Translations under genes and position numbers: made by a program
Notes under the pieces: generated by a model
Database searches by the model: none
Told to the model about the DNA's origin: nothing
The model's input: only the letters and a program-made list of their open reading frames with translations
Part shown: in pieces, positions 44,506 through 55,811 of the stretch
Numbering within the stretch: position 1 is the stretch's first letter
How the letters are laid out: each line of letters starts with the position of its first letter
Source: Raphanus sativus
Taxonomy: Eukaryota > Streptophyta > Magnoliopsida > Brassicales > Brassicaceae
Assembly: GCF_000801105.2 (NCBI RefSeq)
Contig: NC_079514.1
Coordinates: 5,828,001 to 5,892,000 of the forward strand
DNA: 64,000 nt
Reading direction: 5' to 3'

Positions 44506-45216
44506 AGAAATTAAGTTTAGTTCGTATATACACCTCGGATTATATCGTATATTTTTTTACACATGTGATTCCATGCGCAAAGCTTGACACGTCTCTCGTG
44601 ATCTTCTTGCTATTTGTGATCTCCTTCGTAGTTAGAGGAAAGGATCTATCCATTACTACAAGCATTGTACAATCCTAGTTTTGCTAAACTTTGAATTATT
44701 AATTTATGTCAAGAAAATGGCCTAAAATACATATTCAATTAGAAGCTGATTTATTAGCAAAAACCGAAGAAATCCATCAATAGCACATGATAAAAATCAA
44801 TTAAATGTTTAATTTTGAGCATTTATGGTCGGGTGTTCCTGTGTAATATAAATATATATATTCAAGAAATTGCTATTTTTTCCTATATTTTACTTTACTT
44901 TTGCTCGACTTTAAAACTATTTTTTCTTATTTAAAACTTTCATTCAAAAATAAATTTATCACTGAACTTTAGAAAATCTCTGATGTAATTATATTTACTT
45001 TCATGAATTTACTTCGGATACTTATATAAGTTGTATGGATTTGGGGTAAAAGATCATGGTGGGCAACCACCTATAATAATTAGGTTTTGTTAAGTTTTGC
45101 TACTATTTTCTTATGATTTTTTTTTTGAAACTTTCGTATGATTTTAGACAACAACAATAACAAGTTTCTTCTGTATTATTCTCCATTATTTTCTGTTATA
45201 GAATTTTTAGCAAAAG
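44506..45216. other. AT-rich spacer
   Basis: No coding or repeat structure that I can support. The left part may be protease intron DNA. Confidence 0.45.
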
Positions 45217-45655
45217 CTAGCAACTAGAATGACACACGCATATATGTTCATCGCCAAGATCATGACAATTGCAACTATCAGGCCTACTGGCTTCACCTCT
45301 TTTCTTAACAAATTCGTTTATGCACGTTTTGTTTCCGTCAGGACCGCAGCCCCCCCATAAAAAGATCCTTCCCGTTCTCACCGCAACCCATTGGAGTCAA
45401 ATTAGCTTCCACGTCTATTATTTCATAACAACCATACAAAATCGTAAAGTTTTAAGCATAAAAATCTAGTCACTGATAATTCAACAAATTTAAAACACTA
45501 CATGTTCTTAAGTTTTTCCATGGAGAACGTATTTTAGGTAAAAGTTAAAGTGTAACTACTCAATAGAAACAGAAAATTGATGCCTTACCTTTGACATTGT
45601 TCATAATGAAGAACATGAGAATACAAGAAACCAAAAAAATACTAGCAGATCTCAT
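45217..45655 (-). CDS. Secreted cysteine-rich peptide (defensin-like/SCR-like), frame broken
   Basis: Two exons on the minus strand: 45655-45589 encodes a signal peptide, MRSASIFLVSCILMFFIMNN; 45414-45217 encodes the mature peptide. The intron is GT-AG with phase 1. The mature part has eight cysteines in a defensin/SCR-like layout (MGCG, GGCG, KTC, SCNC, ICVC, SSC-stop), like the SCRL/DEFL genes clustered in the matching Arabidopsis region. Such peptides are small, secreted and disulfide-bonded, used in defence or pollen signalling. A run of seven G (plus-strand C 45350-45356), where six are needed, breaks the frame after FMGG. So either the gene is dead or the assembly has an indel. The remaining codons are clean. 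Confidence 0.75.
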
Positions 45656-46008
45656 GATTCTTGATGTGTGAGTTTTAATTTTCACTCTTTTGTGCCAGTT
45701 AATTTTTGATGTATTGTATTGGATGAGAGAATACAACCGTATATATATATATGTGCATATTCAACAAATGCCTTGGTAATCACGTGATTTGGAAAGTACG
45801 AATACAAAGACCAAATCCAAAATAATTAATGGGAATCTTTTAATTTTAGAAAGCAATCTTCAATTTATTCTTCAAAGCTAGGTCAATATATATAATTATA
45901 TATGAATGTTACCGTTTGAGATGGATTGACTACTATAAAACATCAATTAATATCTTCAGTAATATCAGACTTTTTCTGTTATACTTGGTGATATTTTTAA
46001 AAAAGTAA
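45656..46008. other. Promoter-side spacer of the cysteine-rich peptide gene
   Basis: A TATA run (gtatatatatatat, ~45739-45752) lies ~85 bases upstream of the start on the minus strand and may serve as the TATA box. Otherwise unassigned AT-rich DNA. Confidence 0.4.
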
Positions 46009-46090
46009 CTAGGTGAATGAATTAAATAGAGATTAGAATTTTTAATCTATAGATATTAGAATGGTAAATATTTTAGCCACAAATATTACA

Positions 46091-47472
46091 TCTATATTAT
46101 TAAAATTGAAGTACTTTTGGTACTGTTTGGAAACAAAGATAACATATTAAATCTAATCTATTAAAACTGAAGTACAAATTAAGACTAACCCTTAAACTTG
46201 CACAATATTTACAGTTTTATGTCACTGAATTAATTAATAAATCTAATGTTAAGTATTTATTCTATTTTCCTTATTTAATTAAAATTAAAACTACTTCTTC
46301 CTATAATTTAGGTAACCAATAAATTTACCATATTTTGATACTCTATGCAATCAATTAAATATAAATTTTCGTTAACACAATCATTAACAAACAACCATTC
46401 ACAAATAATATGACAATCCAAAGAAAATGTTTCGCATGATGAAAATCGAGAATCGAGATCCTAATCTCTTCGATTTGATGTTCCTTCGGCTAAGCTAGAA
46501 ACAAAGTTATTGCTACTCGAATATAAATTTGTAAATATATTATTTTATTTATATTTCATATAAATAATATCCCAATGAAAATCAAATATGTTAAATGCTG
46601 AAGAATAAAAATTAAGTATATAGCACCAAATTTTAAATTTGTATATATAACATTTTTGTCATGCATTTAAATTTTGGTCCATGAAAAAATATATAAAGTA
46701 TATTTGTGCGGTTGGGCATGTCATATTTTTAAAATCTTAATGAAACGGTTGACGATTCAAAACAAAAATAAAATTACTCAATATAAATTATAAAAATATT
46801 GTATTTAAAATTTTCATAATAAAAATATTTAATAAATTTAAATTATAAAATATATACTAACTTTTATATAAAATCAATATTTATTTATAAATATGTGAAA
46901 ATACACATGACGTTTAAACTAAAACGTCTCAATACCACTAAAATGGTAGTTTTACTCTTTTTAATTACTCAGGTAAGTATAATAATATACAGTTAGCAAT
47001 ATGGTCTTTCGGATACCCATTCAAATATGAATCGTTTTTTCAGGTATTATATTTTTGAGTTTTAAAATTAGGCTTCGTTCGAGTTTTATAAATTTTTTTG
47101 GTGACTTTTGAATTGGATCCTTCTAGTCCAAGTGAATTAAATTCTGATGTATTAGAACCTAAAAATATCCAAATAACTAATATATGTAAAATTTCAAATA
47201 TTTTTACCAAAAATAATTATATTACCCGATTCAGATATTTTTATTTAAATTAAAATAACCTAAAAATTATTAAATGACCAAAAGTAATTATATTATCCGT
47301 TTTGGTTCGAATTCGATTATGATGTATAAGAACCTAAAATATTCAAATACCTAATATACATTCAGTTATGTAATGACACATCTAAAATATATGATATTAA
47401 TTATGAAAAACAAATATCAGTTTTAAAATAATCAAAATTAAAAGCTGCACGGGTGTGCGGGTCAAGCTCTAG
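46091..47472 (+). mobile_element. Helitron in nested stack (first)
   Basis: Starts TCTATATTATTAAAATTGAA after an A. The first 3' end is a hairpin (gcac-gggt-gtgc at 47447-47458) and CTAG at 47469-47472, followed by T. A second start-like TC (46152-46157, TCTATTAAAACTGAAG) sits 60 bp inside, so the pairing of this start with this end is not certain. Non-coding. Confidence 0.65.
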
Positions 47473-48918
47473 TCTATATTACTAAAACTGAAGTACTTTT
47501 GGTACTCTTTGGAAACAAAGATAGCATACTAAATGAGGATTGTTTGGAAACAAGGATAGCAGTTTAATTACTTCTTTTTATTTGCACATTTAACTATTGC
47601 TTTATAATAAATTAAGAATTATTTGTATTTCTTTCTTATTTGCAGATTCTTCCATTTTATTTAAAATCAAATATTTAAATCAATTAATTACAATGAGAAA
47701 AAGAAATACAAAAAATATCTAACTTATTAATATAGATGTTTTCTGATCTGAAAAAGGAATATACTCAGTTAAGCTTAATTGATTTGAAATCATAGTTTCC
47801 CGAAAATAATTATATTTAACAAACTATTATACTGTGATTCTCTACAAATCTAACATTCTAATTTAGATTTTTATTCGTTTTTATATAAAATAATATATCC
47901 CAATTCTTTAAATAATTCAAATTGTATGTAGCATATAGTACATATTAATATGCTACATCCATTTTTCAAGAACAAATATCATAAAATTAATATTAATTCA
48001 TAGAAAACTAATGGAAAAAATTAAATCATTTTTAAATAAATAAATAAAAAGCAGTAAGTTAATATATGAATATTACAATTACATCAAATCGCATCAAATT
48101 ATTAAATTATAAATATAATATTACGTACAGATAAAAAATTTATTATCAAACATCTAAATTATAAAATAATAAATTCTACTCTAAATGTAATTCACAAACA
48201 TAAAAATATAAATGAGTATTTTATAAAATCAGTGGTTTCTGAATAAAATATGTATTTTATAAAATGAGTGGTATCTTTAAATAATTCAAATTGTATGTAG
48301 CATATAGATATATTAATATGCTACATCCATTTTTCAAAACAAAATATCATAAAATTAATAATAATTCATAGAAAACTAATGAAAAAAATTAAAACTTTGA
48401 AACATGGATAAAAGTATGCCAAGAAGAAAAAAAATAATGGCTTATGTTATTAATAAAAATTGGAAAATCCATTATATCAGTTTCGAAATATACAAAATGG
48501 ACTCATCTAATTACCTAAAAACATTGTTTTGTCTAAAATAATCATAAAATAAATTTAAAATTTAAATAGATATTTCAAATCAAAATAATAATTTAAAATA
48601 TGCATATATTCAAAATTTTATTTTTACTAAAATATTTTCCAATAACCATTATTAAAAATGTTAAGAAAAATACAACAAAAAGATTAATTTTGTATACCAA
48701 CTTAAATTATGGTTTTTATATTTCACATTAAACTTTAAGAATATAATATATATGATTGTTTATAAGATTAATACATATAAAATACTATTACTTATATGAT
48801 TAACTATATAATGGACCAATTTTTTTTTCTTTTGGCGTCGAAAGACTATTCTATTGTTTATATGATGGACCAATACAATTAATTATATGATTACATATAT
48901 ATGATACATAATAGTGAC

Positions 48919-49150
48919 TAGGGCTGGGCGTTCATGTATCCATTCCGGTTCGTTTCGGATCTGTTTGGGTTTCCGGTTTCCAGGGTCAAAGTTTTCAGCC
49001 CTATTCATATATTTCTAAATTTCAGTTCGAATTATAACTAAGGCTGGACGTTCAAGTATTCGTTCCGGTTCGTTTCATATCTGCTTGGGTTTTGGGTTTC
49101 GAAAGTCAAAGATTACAGACCCATTAAGATATTTCTAAATTTCAGTTCGA
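48919..49150. repeat. Tandem ~120-bp duplication
   Basis: aggctggcgttca...gttccggttcgtttc...ctgtttgggtt occurs at 48919-49035 and again, altered, at 49042-49150. Similar in style to the GGTTCGG-rich family seen in the Mutator-like elements. Confidence 0.65.
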
Positions 49151-49261
49151 ATTATATTCGGATTTTCGCGGGTTTACTTCGAGTTCGGATAACCCATTTA
49201 AATTATTTTTTTAAATTTATCATATATTTTGAATTTCTTAAAATCTATAAATAAAATAATA

Positions 49262-49444
49262 CAGTATAACCTCTTTAAATTAATAATCGATAGATTAATA
49301 TCTCTATAAATTAATATAATTTCATAATCCCAAATTAAGTTTTTGGTTCAATTAGTATCTCGATAAATTAATAATCTCTATAAATTAATAAAAAATATAG
49401 TTTTGGTGTAGTCCCAACATTATTAATTTATAGAAGTTTCACTG
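49262..49444. mobile_element. Emigrant-like MITE 1
   Basis: 183 bp. TA-flanked, starting CAGTATAACCTCTTTAAATT and ending ...AATTTATAGAAGTTTCACTG. These are inverted ends of the CAGTAAAACCTCTATAAATT type that I know from the Emigrant (pogo-like) family. Confidence 0.8.
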
Positions 49445-49966
49445 TATATTGAATATAAATTTGAATAGCGTATGTCAGAATACCTAAACTTAACATATAA
49501 ATTGGTTTGGTTTAAATTTTGGATCAAAAATGAATAATTATTTTAAATATTTTGGTGTTTTGAGTGTACTTCCACTATGTTAGATATTTATAGTTGACTA
49601 TTTTATATACTTTCAAATATTTAAACCAACCAAAAAGTATCATATATATTTTGGGTGTTTTTATATACATTAAAACTAAAAATAATTAATATATATATAT
49701 AAGTATATAAATTTTTTCGGATACATTTTGATATCCAAAATACTTTGGTTCGAATTGGTTATGGTTTCGGTTGTCTAAATATCAAAATTTTGAATAATTT
49801 GGATATTTAAACAATTTTGGTTCGGGTTTGGTATTACTCTTCCGGATCGTGATCGGTTTGGTTCTTCAGATTTGAATTTTTATCCAGTTTTGATATTGAC
49901 ATGAAAAATAAATAGCAATATATTTTTGAAATATACCCCCGCACGGGTGTGCAGATCAAAATTTAG

Positions 49967-50280
49967 TTTAAATTACATTGTAAATATTTAACTAATATAG
50001 AAATATGTCACATTGTTTAAATAAAATATCAATGTAGAAGTATTGTACAGTTGCGTTTGAAAATCATTTATTTTAAAAACAAATCAAATAAATATGTTGA
50101 TTAGAGAGAAAACAAAACAAAGCTAGAGAAGCCATAGTTTACCAGAGACACTCTTTGTGTCAAATTTATTATAAAGAAAATTTCACTAAGATAAATACAT
50201 TCAATAACTACAAACAAATAATATATTTTATAAAAGTCAAAAATAATACCCGCGTTTTCGAAGCGCGGGTCAAAATCTAG
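49967..50280 (+). mobile_element. Helitron 3' portion (same family as 33283-34242)
   Basis: Matches 33939-34242. Ends with hairpin cccgcgttttcgaagcgcggg (50250-50270) and CTAG at 50277-50280. Its 5' part is separated by the inserted second Helitron or lost. Confidence 0.75.
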
Positions 50281-50734
50281 TACATGTTATATAATGAAAG
50301 ATTGAAGGACATTGTGCATATTATAGAAAGTAAGCTTCGATTTTTTTTCAAACTTGTGTAATTGGTAAGGTGTAATTGAAGTAAATTTTGTGAAAATAAA
50401 TCTATAAAAGTAATTTATAACTTGTGTAATTGGTTAGATTTTTATTTAATTATTTAGAAAACCTGTTTAATAATGTTTCTCAATTAAATCCCCAAATTTT
50501 TGTGTGTGATTTTTAATTAGTTATGAGAATTTAAATAAATTTATAGTAACTTTTTTTATATTAACCGAAACTAAAATGCGTTATGATGAATGCGTATATC
50601 AGTTTTCTATTCTTCTGCATTGCATAAATTACGGTCAAATCTAAATTTCCTTAATACGTATCTTTACTTGGAATAATATTATTTAAATTTGCATATGAAA
50701 CTTAAATTTAAAAGTATTGTTGCAAGATTTAAGG

Positions 50735-51796
50735 GATTGTAAGAAAATTAATATGGAGTTTTTTTAATGGATTTTACAATTTTTCAAGATTGCTCATAAT
50801 TTTTTATATACGACATTTATTTTACAATATAGAACAGTTTGTATTATTTCATCCCAAAATAAATGTCATGTATCCCATAAAATTTACTAAAATTATTCAA
50901 AATAAATGTCACCTACTAAAGTTTTATAGAAGAACATAATTATCAATCTTTTATATTTTCTAGTCCCTAAAAATGTCATGTATCATTTATGAATCATAAA
51001 GAAATTTAATATTATAAAAATATGAATTTTATATATAGTCAAAACTCTATCAGTTGTGACTACAGTAGAACCTCTATAAAGTAATAATCGATAAATTAAT
51101 ATACACTAAAAATCTCTATAAATTAATATTATTCATAGTCCCAAATTGAGTTTTTGGTTCAATTAGTATCTCGATAAATTAATATCTCTCTAAATTAATA
51201 AAAAATAATAATTTTGGTGTAGTCCCAATATTATTAATTTATAGAGGTTTCACTGTATATATATCAGACTATCCTATTAATTTCGTATAGATATAATTAT
51301 AGAAAGTATTATATGCATATTGCGGAAATTAAGGAAGTCTATATTAAAATGATATTCGCCTTAAACTTAATCGGAAAGAATTATATAAGTTTCCAAATTT
51401 AATGTATGTCACCATTTATGATAATTTTGTAATCAAAATGTATTTTACAAAAAATTAGGGATTGCAAAAAATTTAATATGGAATTCCTTTTTGAATGTAT
51501 TTTACAATTTTCAAGATTGCTCATAAATTTTATACACGATATTTTGATATTATAATATAAAACAATTAATGTATATTTTCTATCCCAAAATAAATGTCAC
51601 ATATCCCATAAAATACAAAATATTCATAAAAATAAATGTCATGTACTAAATTTTTATAGAATAACATAATTATGAATCGTTTATATTTTTCAGTCCCTAA
51701 AAATGTCATGTATAATTAAGAATTGTAAAGAAATTTAATATTATAAAAATATGAATTGTATATATATAGTCAAAACCCTATTAATTGTGACTATTG
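50735..51796. repeat. ~300-bp direct repeat pair
   Basis: 50735-51060 and 51462-51796 share long blocks (tcaagattgctcata, cccaaaataaatgtca, gtccctaaaaatgtcatgta, aatattataaaaatatgaat). The spacing is ~725 bp. An Emigrant-like MITE lies between them. Confidence 0.85.
51063..51255. mobile_element. Emigrant-like MITE 2
   Basis: 193 bp, TA flanks, starting CAGTAGAACCTCTATAAA and ending TTATAGAGGTTTCACTG. The best preserved of the three copies. Confidence 0.85.
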
Positions 51797-52014
51797 TATC
51801 ATACTATCCTACTAATTTTGTATAACATTATAAAAACACACGTAACCAATTAACATGACCAAAATATTATGTTAAGATACAATTAATTTATAATGGCAAA
51901 GAATGTAATAAATATAGTAAGAAGAATTTTTACATAAAGAGGCTGCGAAAGAATATGGTACTGTCACGTAGGAAATGTCATTCTTGTTAATAACATATGA
52001 ACATAAAGTTAATA

Positions 52015-52203
52015 CAACATAATCTCTTTAAATTAATACTCGATAAATTAATATACACTAAAACTATAATTTAATATAATTTATAGTCCCAAATTGAGTT
52101 TTGGTTCAATTAATATATCGATAAATTAATAATCTCTACGAACTAATAAAAAATTATAGTTTTGATGTAGTCCCAACATTATTAATTTATAGAAGTTCCA
52201 TTG
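52015..52203. mobile_element. Emigrant-like MITE 3
   Basis: About 189 bp. Ends CAACATAATCTCTTTAAATT and ...TTTATAGAAGTTCCATTG, more worn than the other two. The interior (cccaaattgagttttggttc...tgatgtagtcccaacatt) matches them. Confidence 0.75.
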
Positions 52204-52238
52204 CATCTAATAATACTCCTACTTTAGTATATAAGAGA

Positions 52239-52856
52239 CTAGGGCAGGCCCGCCCTACGGGCGGGATTATAATTTTGAAAATAACTTAAATAGTTACAGT
52301 AAATATTTTTGATTTTTGTTTAATATTTGTTTTTATTTTAAAATGTTTTGCTCTATATTAATATGAATCATTATATTATTTATTGTTATTCTCTATTCAC
52401 TTTCATTCTCGTTAAAATTAACTAAATTTTTTCTTACAATTAATAAGATTGTTTATTTGAATTTTATTCTGTTTTTATTTTGATGGTGTAGAATTATTGA
52501 TTTATTTTTTTAATTTGAAATTATCTAGTTTTATTCATTCTCTTACATTATTTTATATCGTGTGTTTCATATTCGACTATATAATTACATATTTTATTTT
52601 TACACAGTTGTGGATCTATGTTTATAGTTTTTCTTAGAATTCTTGAAATACATATTCAAAATGCATTCTATATTTGTTTAGTTAGAATAACTTAACATAT
52701 ATCTTTTATATAAAAAATTATTCATTTTTGTTTTTATATTTGAATAACTTAACATATCTCTTTTATATATAAAAAATTAATTTTTGTTTTTATATTCTAT
52801 TTTTATTTCTATATTTTATTCTATTTTTCTTAATAATTATTTTGATTTTTATTATG
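52239..52856 (-). mobile_element. Helitron 3' part (minus), mirror of 12041-12881
   Basis: CTAG at 52239-52242, then the hairpin cccgccctacgggcggg (52249-52265). The following ~550 bp are the reverse complement of the Helitron ending at 12881. Its 5' end was not located; it may reach beyond the MAP-kinase fragment to the right. Confidence 0.75.
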
Positions 52857-53130
52857 TGATTCCACCGGACATAAAAGAGATAGACATTTTAACAGAGGAC
52901 GGCGATGCAAACCGATAACATGATCCTTGAAGTCATCGGCAAAGGAAACTACAGAGACGTGTGTGCAGCAGTCAACACGCACACGGGAGAAAAAGTCGTG
53001 ATCAAGAAGATTAACAACGTCTTCGAACACATCTTCGACGTGCTTTGTATTCTCCGTGAGGTGAAGCTTCTTAGGCTCCTGAGGAGACTCTTGCTATTGA
53101 GTTCAAGAAAATGGACACACGTTAAACGAT
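52857..53130 (+). pseudogene. MAP kinase N-lobe fragment
   Basis: Reads, over one frame shift near 52915, TEDGDANR then [33 protein letters not shown] and [13 protein letters not shown]. This is the glycine-loop, ATP-lysine and helix-C region of plant TDY-type MAP kinases (usual form VIGKGSYGVV ... THTGEKVAIKKI). The glycine loop has lost its third Gly (Arg). The fragment stops after LLRLL. It lies directly against Helitron sequence, as in captured gene pieces. Not functional as a kinase. Confidence 0.85.
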
Positions 53131-53197
53131 CAAGTCCATGATGCAAAAGATTAAATGATACAGTGAATTTTAGTAATAAGACATGGGACAAGACTTA

Positions 53198-53219
53198 GGT
53201 TCACCCTCTATGGTGAACC
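53198..53219. other. Perfect 8-bp hairpin
   Basis: GGTTCACC-CTCTAT-GGTGAACC, just outside the palindrome at 53226-54020 and related to its terminal TTCACCACA. Confidence 0.6.
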
Positions 53220-53225
53220 TTTAAA

Positions 53226-54020
53226 TTCACCACACCATTTATGACCAATGAAAATGACATGTAAATAATTAAATAAAACATTATAAATTTATTTTAAAAT
53301 AGTTAAAAAGGAATAATGCCAATTCTAAACCACAAATCTTGATTTTTAAACCCTAAATATTAATTTATAAATCCAAACTCTATACCCTAAACCAAAATCC
53401 TATACCCTAAACCCAAATCTTAGACCCTAAACCCAAACCATAAACCTTAAATCTAAATCTAATACCTTAAATCCAAATTCTAGACCCTAAACCCAAATCC
53501 TAGATCCTAAACTCAAACCGTATACCCTAAATCCAAATCCTAGATCTTAAACTCAAACCGTAAACTCTAAATTTAAATTTAAATTTTAGGGTTTAAGGTT
53601 TGGATTTAAGGTCTAGGATTTGGATTTAGGAAATTCGGTTTGGGTTTAGGGTTTACGATTTGGGTTTAGAGTATAGAATTTGGTTTTAGGGTATAAGGTT
53701 TGAGTTTAGGGTCTACGATTTGGGTTTAGGGTTTAGGTTTAGATTTAAGATTTATGGTTTGAGTTTAGAGTTTAGAATTTGGGTTTGGGTTTAGGGTATA
53801 GAATTTGGGTTTGGGGTCAGGTTCTAGGATTTGGATTTAGGGTATAGAATTTTGATTTAGGGTATAGGGTTTGGATTTAGAAATTAATGTTTAGGGTTTA
53901 AAAATTAAGATTTGTGGTTTAGAATTGTCATTAATTTTTTTAACTATTTTAAAATAAATTTAATATATTTTATTTAATTATCTATATGTTATTTTCATTG
54001 GTCATAAATGCTGTGGTGAA
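53226..54020. repeat. Foldback element of telomere-like repeats
   Basis: A ~795-bp imperfect palindrome. The outer arms, ttcaccacaccatttatgac and its complement gtcataaatgctgtggtgaa, continue inward for ~100 bp (aatgaaaatgacatgta / tatgttattttcatt). The left half is filled with CCCTAAA-type units and the right half with TTTAGGG-type units, separated by ~10-15-bp linkers such as aaatcctata. TTTAGGG is the plant telomere repeat. No protein, no clear target duplication. It can fold into one long stem. Confidence 0.85.
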
Positions 54021-55811
54021 TATCATAAGATATATATCGTCTTTCTGATGCATCAACTTTATTTTAATTTATTTAAATATATTTTTTATTTTTCTCTCAT
54101 TTTCTATATTTTCTAGTTGATGTTAATGTTCAATATTTTAATATTACATGTTTTCTTGTAAAATGCTTTAAATTTAAATTTGTTTCTATTGACCCCTGTG
54201 TGTCACATGTTTTATAACTTTGTTTTAAAATTTAATGGGTCTAAATTTCTAAATAGAAAATTGCACATTAGTTCGATCCGTAAGTAATGAATTTGAGAGA
54301 TAAAATGAGTCCAAAAAATCTGAAAAGTTCCACACAGAGTCACCAAATCCTCATAAATTACTGAAACTCATAAAAGATTTTCTTATTCGAATAGACATAG
54401 AGAGTCAAATTACAAAATAATAAAAATAACATTTTGCGTTTGTTTGGTACTTGAAATGCTATTTTGGTTTTAAAAATATTTTAACCTGTTTAATTTTTCA
54501 TGTAAATGTTTACTATGAATATAATTTTACTTTATGTGAAAATTTATATTTATAATTTTATATTGATAAACCAAAAATCAGATTAGACTTCTTTTCTTAT
54601 TTGTTCTTTTGAACCAAGCTAAGTGATTGAATATAACATTTAAAAATAATAAATCAATTTATGATGGGATTAATAAGGGTAATATGATATAGCTTTGTGA
54701 AAAAATTTGATCATATCCCCTAATCTCACGTATTAAACATTTTTTACTGTTTTGAGAAATACCTCATTGATTTTAACATTTAATTAGAAAAAGTTTAGTT
54801 GACAAAAAAAATTAGAAAAGTTTGTTGATTTGAAAATTTGTGGTGTCATTATTTTATAAACTTTTTTGTATCTCCTTGCATTAATTAACTTTTATTTGTA
54901 ACGAATACAGTAATTAAAGTGCACAGCTGTGACTTCTCTGTCTTTTGCCATTTAATAAAAACTTTTATATCTTTACATTTCTGTCGTTCTTTCTTGATTT
55001 TTTGTATCTCAGAACTTCCAATTCCTCTCTAATAGTAGCACTAAAATCTTACTCACCCATTCAGCTTTCTACTTCCACAATCCACACCTCTCTCTGTAAC
55101 AACAGCTATTTTCTTCTTATCTCTTTTTAATCCTTTTTTCCCTTCAAGCTTCACCATCTCAGTTTTTGTTTAGACGTATATCATCTGATAAGATTTTAAA
55201 ACGGTTTTTTTTTCGGGAAAAATCTATCGTCCGACTGGTCTCTTAAAAAGAACATGTGTACCTTCGATGGCATGATTTGCAGAGACGACGATGTCTCTTC
55301 TATTGATCTCAGTTCCAAGTCTCTCAACATCGGATTCAATCGTATGTAAGGTTTCTGTGTTATTATAATTGTGAGGAATGAAATTGTGAATACAAACTAA
55401 CCTATTTATAATTGCAGATTCACCGACTGACGACTGAGAGGAGGATGCAATGAATGTGAATGAGTGATTTGATGAGATTAATCACCGACCTTTAATCAGC
55501 CGTTTCGGTGATGGATAATCTGAATCGTCATAGTCGCGCAGACGAAGATGGGAGAGATGAATTTTTTTTTCTCGATTGCACAGAATTAGATTCACAGAGG
55601 TGCGACATATTAAATGGGTCCAAAAAAATAACACCAATTAAATGAGGAGAAGCCCATATACATAACACCATCTAAAGCCCACTACCCCGACGATTAAATG
55701 AAACGCGAAATTTAACACCATAGGATCACGTGTCGACCGTACGAAGAGCGACTTTCCAGCCCGGATCCGACGTGGCTGCACAGGAGATAATGAACATTTT
55801 TTTATATATAT
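54021..55811. other. Spacer with possible captured exon
   Basis: Mostly AT-rich. From ~54930 to 55350 the DNA is C/T-rich like a gene leader, and 55254-55345 could encode MCTFDGMICRDDDVSSIDLS, resembling the start of a leucine-rich-repeat receptor (C-F-G--C--D--VSSIDLSS), followed by a GT donor. No downstream exons were found. It may be a captured fragment. 55690-55790 is GC-richer and unassigned. Confidence 0.3.

Larger units (their letters stand above)
47473..49966 (+). mobile_element. Helitron in nested stack (second)
   Basis: Begins TCTATATTACTAAAACTG, directly after the preceding element's CTAG with no spacer. Ends with hairpin ccgcacgggtgtgcag and TTAG (CTAG with one change) at 49963-49966. 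Contains a tandem pair of ~120 bp (48919 and 49042) and an Emigrant-like MITE. No protein. Confidence 0.6.
46009..52225 (-). mobile_element. Older Helitron split by younger insertions
   Basis: CTAG at 46009-46012 after an A, followed by ~80 bp similar to the 3' region of the 18883 Helitron (attagaatggtaaatattttagc, then acaaatattaca). The similarity is broken at 46090 and resumes at 50281 (tacatgttatataatgaaag...). Toward 51960-52014 it resembles that family's 5' region (cgtaggaaatg). The far end near 52225 is worn. Insertions inside: the Helitron stack 46091-50280 and Emigrant-like MITEs at 51063 and 52015. Confidence 0.6.

Noticed and set aside
53340..53900. True interstitial telomere array or chromosome end
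   Set aside because: Units are irregular, interrupted by linkers and arranged as a palindrome, so not a head-to-tail telomere tract.
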